Assembly: GCA_008501785.1 (NCBI GenBank)
Contig: QQUD01000003.1
Coordinates: 1-7,838 of the forward strand
From: Chloroflexota bacterium
Lineage (GTDB): Bacteria; Chloroflexota; Anaerolineae; Promineifilales; Promineifilaceae
Reading direction: 5' to 3'
DNA length: 7,838 nucleotides
Below the pieces are notes generated by a model that worked only from the letters and a program-made list of their open reading frames with translations, made no database searches and was not told the origin of the DNA. The first letter of the stretch is position 1. Every line of letters begins with the position of its first letter. The position numbers and the translations under genes are program-made. Below are positions 5,245 to 7,838 of this stretch, in pieces.

Positions 5245-6876
5245 ATGGCAGAAATTTTAGTCAATTTGGATAAAGTGTCGGTTTCGTTGGCGGGTAAGCC
5301 GATTTTTGCGGGGTTGGATTGGGAGATTCAGAACCGGCAGCGGGTTGGGCTGGTGGGGCCGAATGGGGCTGGCAAATCGACGGTGCTGAAGTTGATTGCG
5401 GAAGAGTTGCAGTTGGATGATGGCAATATATTTCGGCTGTCGGGGTTGACCTGGGGGCGGTTGGAGCAGGAACCGGAGCTGCCCCCAGGCAGAAATGTGT
5501 TGATGGAGGCGTTAACGGCCGTTCCCCAACTTGCCAAACTAGAATCTGACATGGCCCGACTTGAGCAACAAATGGGCGAACCTGATGTGTATGGCAATGC
5601 CAACAAGCTAAATAAAGTGATGGCGGCTCATGAAAAGCTGCTGCATCAATTTGAGCAGCTTGGCGGACCGAGCTATCAAAGCCGTATCAAAGAAACATTG
5701 ACTCGGCTCGGGCTGGCATCAGATGAGTGGGAAACGCTGACTGAGCATTTGAGTGGTGGGCAAAAGAAGCTGGTGATGCTGGCGAAGCTGCTGGTGCAGC
5801 AGCCAAAACTGCTGCTGCTAGATGAGCCGGACAATCATCTGGACCTGGCGGCCAAACAAAATCTGGAGCGTATTATCACCAGCTATGAAGGCTGTGTGGT
5901 GATTATTTCGCATGACCGGTATTTGCTAGATGAGGTGGCGACGCATATTGCGGAGTTGGAAAACGGCCGTTTAACCCTCTACCCTGGCAACTACACAGCT
6001 TACACCAACGAGCGCGAGCTGCGCCGCCTGCGACAGCAGCAAATGTACGTCGCTCAGCAAAAGGAGATTGCCAAGATAGAGGCAGCGATTGCTCGTTTTG
6101 AAAAATGGGCCTCGATTGTGGTGGATGAACGGCATATCCGGCAGGCACGGCATCGGCAGAAGATGCTGGACCGGATGGACAAGGTGGAAAAGGTGACGGA
6201 CCAGCGCCGCATGACGCTGAACATGGCTGGCTGGCGCGGCAGCAACAAGGTGATTGAGTTGATGGAGGTGGTAAGGATGTTGGAAAACGGCCGTTTCATC
6301 TTCGACGGTCTCAACGCAACGCTGTGGCATGGCGACCGGGTGGGGCTGGTGGGACCCAACGGCGTGGGCAAATCGTTTTTGCTGAAGCAGATTATGCAGC
6401 CGGAGACGGTGGATGACGGCCGTATCATCATCGGCCCCAGCACCAAAATCGGCTACTACGCGCAAGAGCAGGAAACGCTTGATTATAATCGTGACCTGAT
6501 CACCGAAATACGGCAAACGGCCGCTTTGAGCCGAGAAGTTGCCGTCGCGTTTCTGCATCGTTTTTTGTACAGCTATGACCAGATGCAGATGCCCATCCAT
6601 AAATTAAGTGGTGGTGAACGCAGCCGTTTGCAGCTTGCCAAACTGGTCCTGCAAAAACCAAACCTGCTCATTCTCGACGAACCAACCAACAACCTGGATA
6701 TCCCATCCATCGAAGTGCTGGAAGAAACGCTGGAAGAGTTTGTGGGTACGCTGCTGGTCGTCTCCCACGACCGCTACTTCCTCGACCAAACTGTGGATCG
6801 TGTTTTAGAATTACGCGACGGTAAACTTACCGAGTTTAGCGGCGGCTACACGGACTATTTGGAAGCGAGAGGATAG
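5245..6876 (+). CDS. ABC-F family ATPase (ribosome-associated, two ABC domains)
   Basis: 543 residues, normal for ABC-F proteins, with no membrane segment. Domain 1: Walker A GPNGAGKS (38-45), signature LSGGQ (169-173), Walker B LLLLDE (189-194), H-switch ISHDR (H223). Then a charged helical linker (about 245-325), the P-site tRNA interacting region of the family. Domain 2: Walker A GPNGVGKS (370-377), signature LSGGE (454-458), Walker B LLILDEPTNNLD (474-485), H-switch VSHDR (H508). ABC-F proteins bind the ribosomal E site and act on translation; some give resistance to ribosome-targeting antibiotics, others (EttA, Uup, YbiT, YdiF types) are housekeeping. Subtype cannot be told here; the short linker fits housekeeping types better than long-linker resistance types. 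Oddity: the first Walker B is followed by DEPDNHLD where DEPTNHLD is usual. Exact palindrome copies encode TAV (5514) and NGR (5962, 6286); a one-mismatch copy (6516) encodes TAA. It appears monocistronic; no clear terminator follows. Confidence 0.95.
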   Translation: MAEILVNLDKVSVSLAGKPIFAGLDWEIQNRQRVGLVGPNGAGKSTVLKLIAEELQLDDGNIFRLSGLTWGRLEQEPELPPGRNVLMEALTAVPQLAKLESDMARLEQQMGEPDVYGNANKLNKVMAAHEKLLHQFEQLGGPSYQSRIKETLTRLGLASDEWETLTEHLSGGQKKLVMLAKLLVQQPKLLLLDEPDNHLDLAAKQNLERIITSYEGCVVIISHDRYLLDEVATHIAELENGRLTLYPGNYTAYTNERELRRLRQQQMYVAQQKEIAKIEAAIARFEKWASIVVDERHIRQARHRQKMLDRMDKVEKVTDQRRMTLNMAGWRGSNKVIELMEVVRMLENGRFIFDGLNATLWHGDRVGLVGPNGVGKSFLLKQIMQPETVDDGRIIIGPSTKIGYYAQEQETLDYNRDLITEIRQTAALSREVAVAFLHRFLYSYDQMQMPIHKLSGGERSRLQLAKLVLQKPNLLILDEPTNNLDIPSIEVLEETLEEFVGTLLVVSHDRYFLDQTVDRVLELRDGKLTEFSGGYTDYLEARG

Positions 6877-6946
6877 AGCTTGAGCAAAAGGAAGAAGAAA
6901 CTTGTGCTTTAAAAGTTGCTACCTTGCAAGAAAGGGGGCACGGATG

Positions 6947-7069
6947 TGTCATTTCGACCCGTTCGGCTGCCCTCAGGGCAGGCTGTCTTCGGAGTGAGGA
7001 ATCTTGCTTCGAGTCAGTCATTATTCCCCGACCTCAAAGCAAGATTCCTCGGAAGACCTGGGAATGACA
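6947..7069. repeat. Intergenic inverted-repeat element with TGTCATT/AATGACA ends
   Basis: The gap between the ABC-F and hydrolase genes (6877-7169) has no gene. It holds an element bounded by TGTCATT (6947-6953) and AATGACA (7063-7069), with inner perfect 14-bp arms GAGGAATCTTGCTT (6996-7009) and its complement (7037-7050) around a 27-base loop. A degenerate extra copy of the right end (TTGGAATGACA) occurs at 7125-7135. Repeats built on GTCATTC...GAGGAATCT are familiar from intergenic regions of many bacteria; I infer a member of that type. It has no transposase and no T-run. Confidence 0.65.
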
Positions 7070-7097
7070 TTGATAGGCCAAATTTCTTCCCTATTCT
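7070..7097 (+). promoter_or_regulatory. Candidate promoter of the hydrolase gene
   Basis: TTGATA (7070-7075) and TATTCT (7092-7097) are separated by 16 bases. Transcription would begin near 7104, about 66 bases before the ATG. The -35 hexamer abuts the right end of the preceding repeat element. The -10 match is moderate, so this is tentative. Confidence 0.35.
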
Positions 7098-7169
7098 GTG
7101 CTGGGTCTTCCCGGCATAGGTTACTTGGAATGACAACTCCATGCGGCAACTTAGGAAATTAAAATCTTG

Positions 7170-7838
7170 ATGAATATGAACATATGGGGTTCTGCTGGAT
7201 CGAAAAAACGGTATTGGCGAAATTTGTTTGGGTTTTTGTTGGTTTGTGTGGTGGTGGGGTGGTTGTTTGTGCAATATGGGTATGGCCCGTATGCGCTGGC
7301 GTATGCACATGCCCATCCAAACCGCCAGCCGGTATGCTGTGAAACGCCTGCTGATTATGGATTTGCGTATGAAGATGTGGCGGTGGAAACGGCCGACAAT
7401 CTGACACTGCATGGCTGGTACATTCCATCCACAAATGGCGCGGCGGTGATTGCGCTGCATGGTATCAACAGCAATCGGGTGAGCATGTTGGAACCGGCAG
7501 TATTGTTGGCAGAGCATGGGTATGGTGTTTTTTTGTTAGACTTGCGGGCGCATGGTGAGAGCGAGGGAGATGTGCTGCCGTTTGGTGGCCCTGAGGGGGA
7601 GGATGTGCGGGCAACGGCCGTTTTCCTGCAATCCCGCGACGACGTAGACCCCGACCGGATTGGTGTGATTGGGTGGTCGTTGGGGGCGCAAACGGCCGTT
7701 ATTGCCGCCGCCCAACATCCCGAAATCAAAGCCATCATCGCCGATGGCCCAGGAGCCACCACTTTTGAGGACTGGCCGCCACCGCGCACACTCGATGAAT
7801 GGCTGTTTCGGCCTTTTGATTTTGTCTACTACAAATTC
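7170..7838 (+). CDS. Membrane-anchored alpha/beta hydrolase, N-terminal part (cut by right edge)
   Basis: 223 residues are visible, open to the window edge. A short basic N-terminus (SKKRYWRN) is followed by a membrane segment at about 19-35, giving an anchored, probably extracytoplasmic, enzyme. Then an alpha/beta hydrolase core: strand and oxyanion loop VIALHGINSN (93-102), FLLDLRAHGES (121-131) and the nucleophile elbow GWSLG (168-172) with Ser170. The catalytic Asp and His lie past the window. The pattern (DLRAHGES, GWSLGAQTA) resembles the dienelactone-hydrolase-like/COG1073 group; the substrate cannot be told. The start is an ATG at 7170 after an in-frame stop at 7152; an ATG at 7176 is equally possible, and AGGA at 7153-7156 is rather far upstream. 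Two exact palindrome copies (7613, 7691) encode TAV at 149-151 and 175-177, the second right after the nucleophile elbow; a degenerate copy (7388) encodes TAD. Confidence 0.88.
   Translation, partial: MNMNIWGSAGSKKRYWRNLFGFLLVCVVVGWLFVQYGYGPYALAYAHAHPNRQPVCCETPADYGFAYEDVAVETADNLTLHGWYIPSTNGAAVIALHGINSNRVSMLEPAVLLAEHGYGVFLLDLRAHGESEGDVLPFGGPEGEDVRATAVFLQSRDDVDPDRIGVIGWSLGAQTAVIAAAQHPEIKAIIADGPGATTFEDWPPPRTLDEWLFRPFDFVYYKF

Larger units (their letters stand above)
727..7700. repeat. Dispersed palindrome AACGGCCGTT (HIP1-like), 13 exact copies
   Basis: Exact copies start at 727, 1665, 1704, 2120, 3188, 3353, 3437, 3527, 5514, 5962, 6286, 7613 and 7691. One-mismatch copies start at 1999, 4513 and 4827 (all AACGGCCGTA), 4166 (AACGGCCGAT) and 6516 (AACGGCCGCT); 7388 and 6414 are weaker. 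A given 10-mer is expected about 0.01 times in this length. All exact copies are in coding sequence: ten are read as Thr-Ala-Val, three as Asn-Gly-Arg and none in the Arg-Pro frame (two one-mismatch copies, 1999 and 4513, use it). Almost every CGGCCG hexamer in the window belongs to the motif. The listed span covers all copies and is not one continuous element. Confidence 0.9.

Noticed and set aside
5971..6600. 209-residue open frame on the minus strand
   Set aside because: It lies wholly antisense to the ABC-F gene, whose motifs are intact; the translation is His/Gln-rich and matches no family.
7014..7789. Minus-strand frames of 167 and 144 residues
   Set aside because: Antisense to the alpha/beta hydrolase with its clear nucleophile elbow, and partly derived from the intergenic repeat.

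Overview
The window looks like a chromosomal segment of a free-living bacterium, most likely a member of the Chloroflexota (Anaerolineae-like). That assignment is an inference from the gene set and from the style of the intergenic repeats; no RNA gene or marker gene here proves it. No tRNA, rRNA, CRISPR array, transposase or phage gene was found.

Left part (1-4547, all minus strand): a compact five-gene operon read right to left. It encodes a six-helix membrane protein (3630-4547), a secreted or anchored DUF4129 protein (2591-3610), a DUF4350 protein (1443-2594), a MoxR-type AAA+ ATPase (484-1440) and the N-terminal part of a DUF58 protein that runs off the left edge (1-396). The first four genes are joined by a 19-base gap, a 4-base ATGA overlap and a 2-base gap. 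An 87-base gap holding a strong hairpin precedes the DUF58 gene. A good sigma-70-type promoter (TTGACG, 17 bases, TAATCT) lies at 4600-4628, with a strong ribosome binding site at 4551-4558. MoxR/DUF58/DUF4129/DUF4350 clusters are widespread and are thought to act as an ATPase chaperone coupled to membrane and extracytoplasmic partners, but the exact job is unknown.

Middle (4548-5244): a roughly 700-base divergent intergenic region packed with secondary structure. It contains a 15-bp inverted repeat, an imperfect direct repeat whose second copy is an intrinsic terminator with no gene upstream of it, and a roughly 170-base foldback built from CACAGAG-type units that ends just before the ribosome binding site of the next gene.

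Right part (plus strand): an ABC-F family ATPase (5245-6876), then a roughly 290-base gap with a TGTCATT/AATGACA-bounded inverted-repeat element, then the first 223 residues of a membrane-anchored alpha/beta hydrolase (7170 to the right edge).

The most unusual signal is a highly iterated palindrome, AACGGCCGTT, present 13 times exactly and about five more times with one mismatch. All exact copies lie inside coding sequence, mostly read as Thr-Ala-Val and otherwise as Asn-Gly-Arg. It resembles the cyanobacterial HIP1 phenomenon but has a different sequence. Some copies share longer identical flanks, including an 18-base repeat that gives two unrelated proteins the same VTAVSR hexapeptide.
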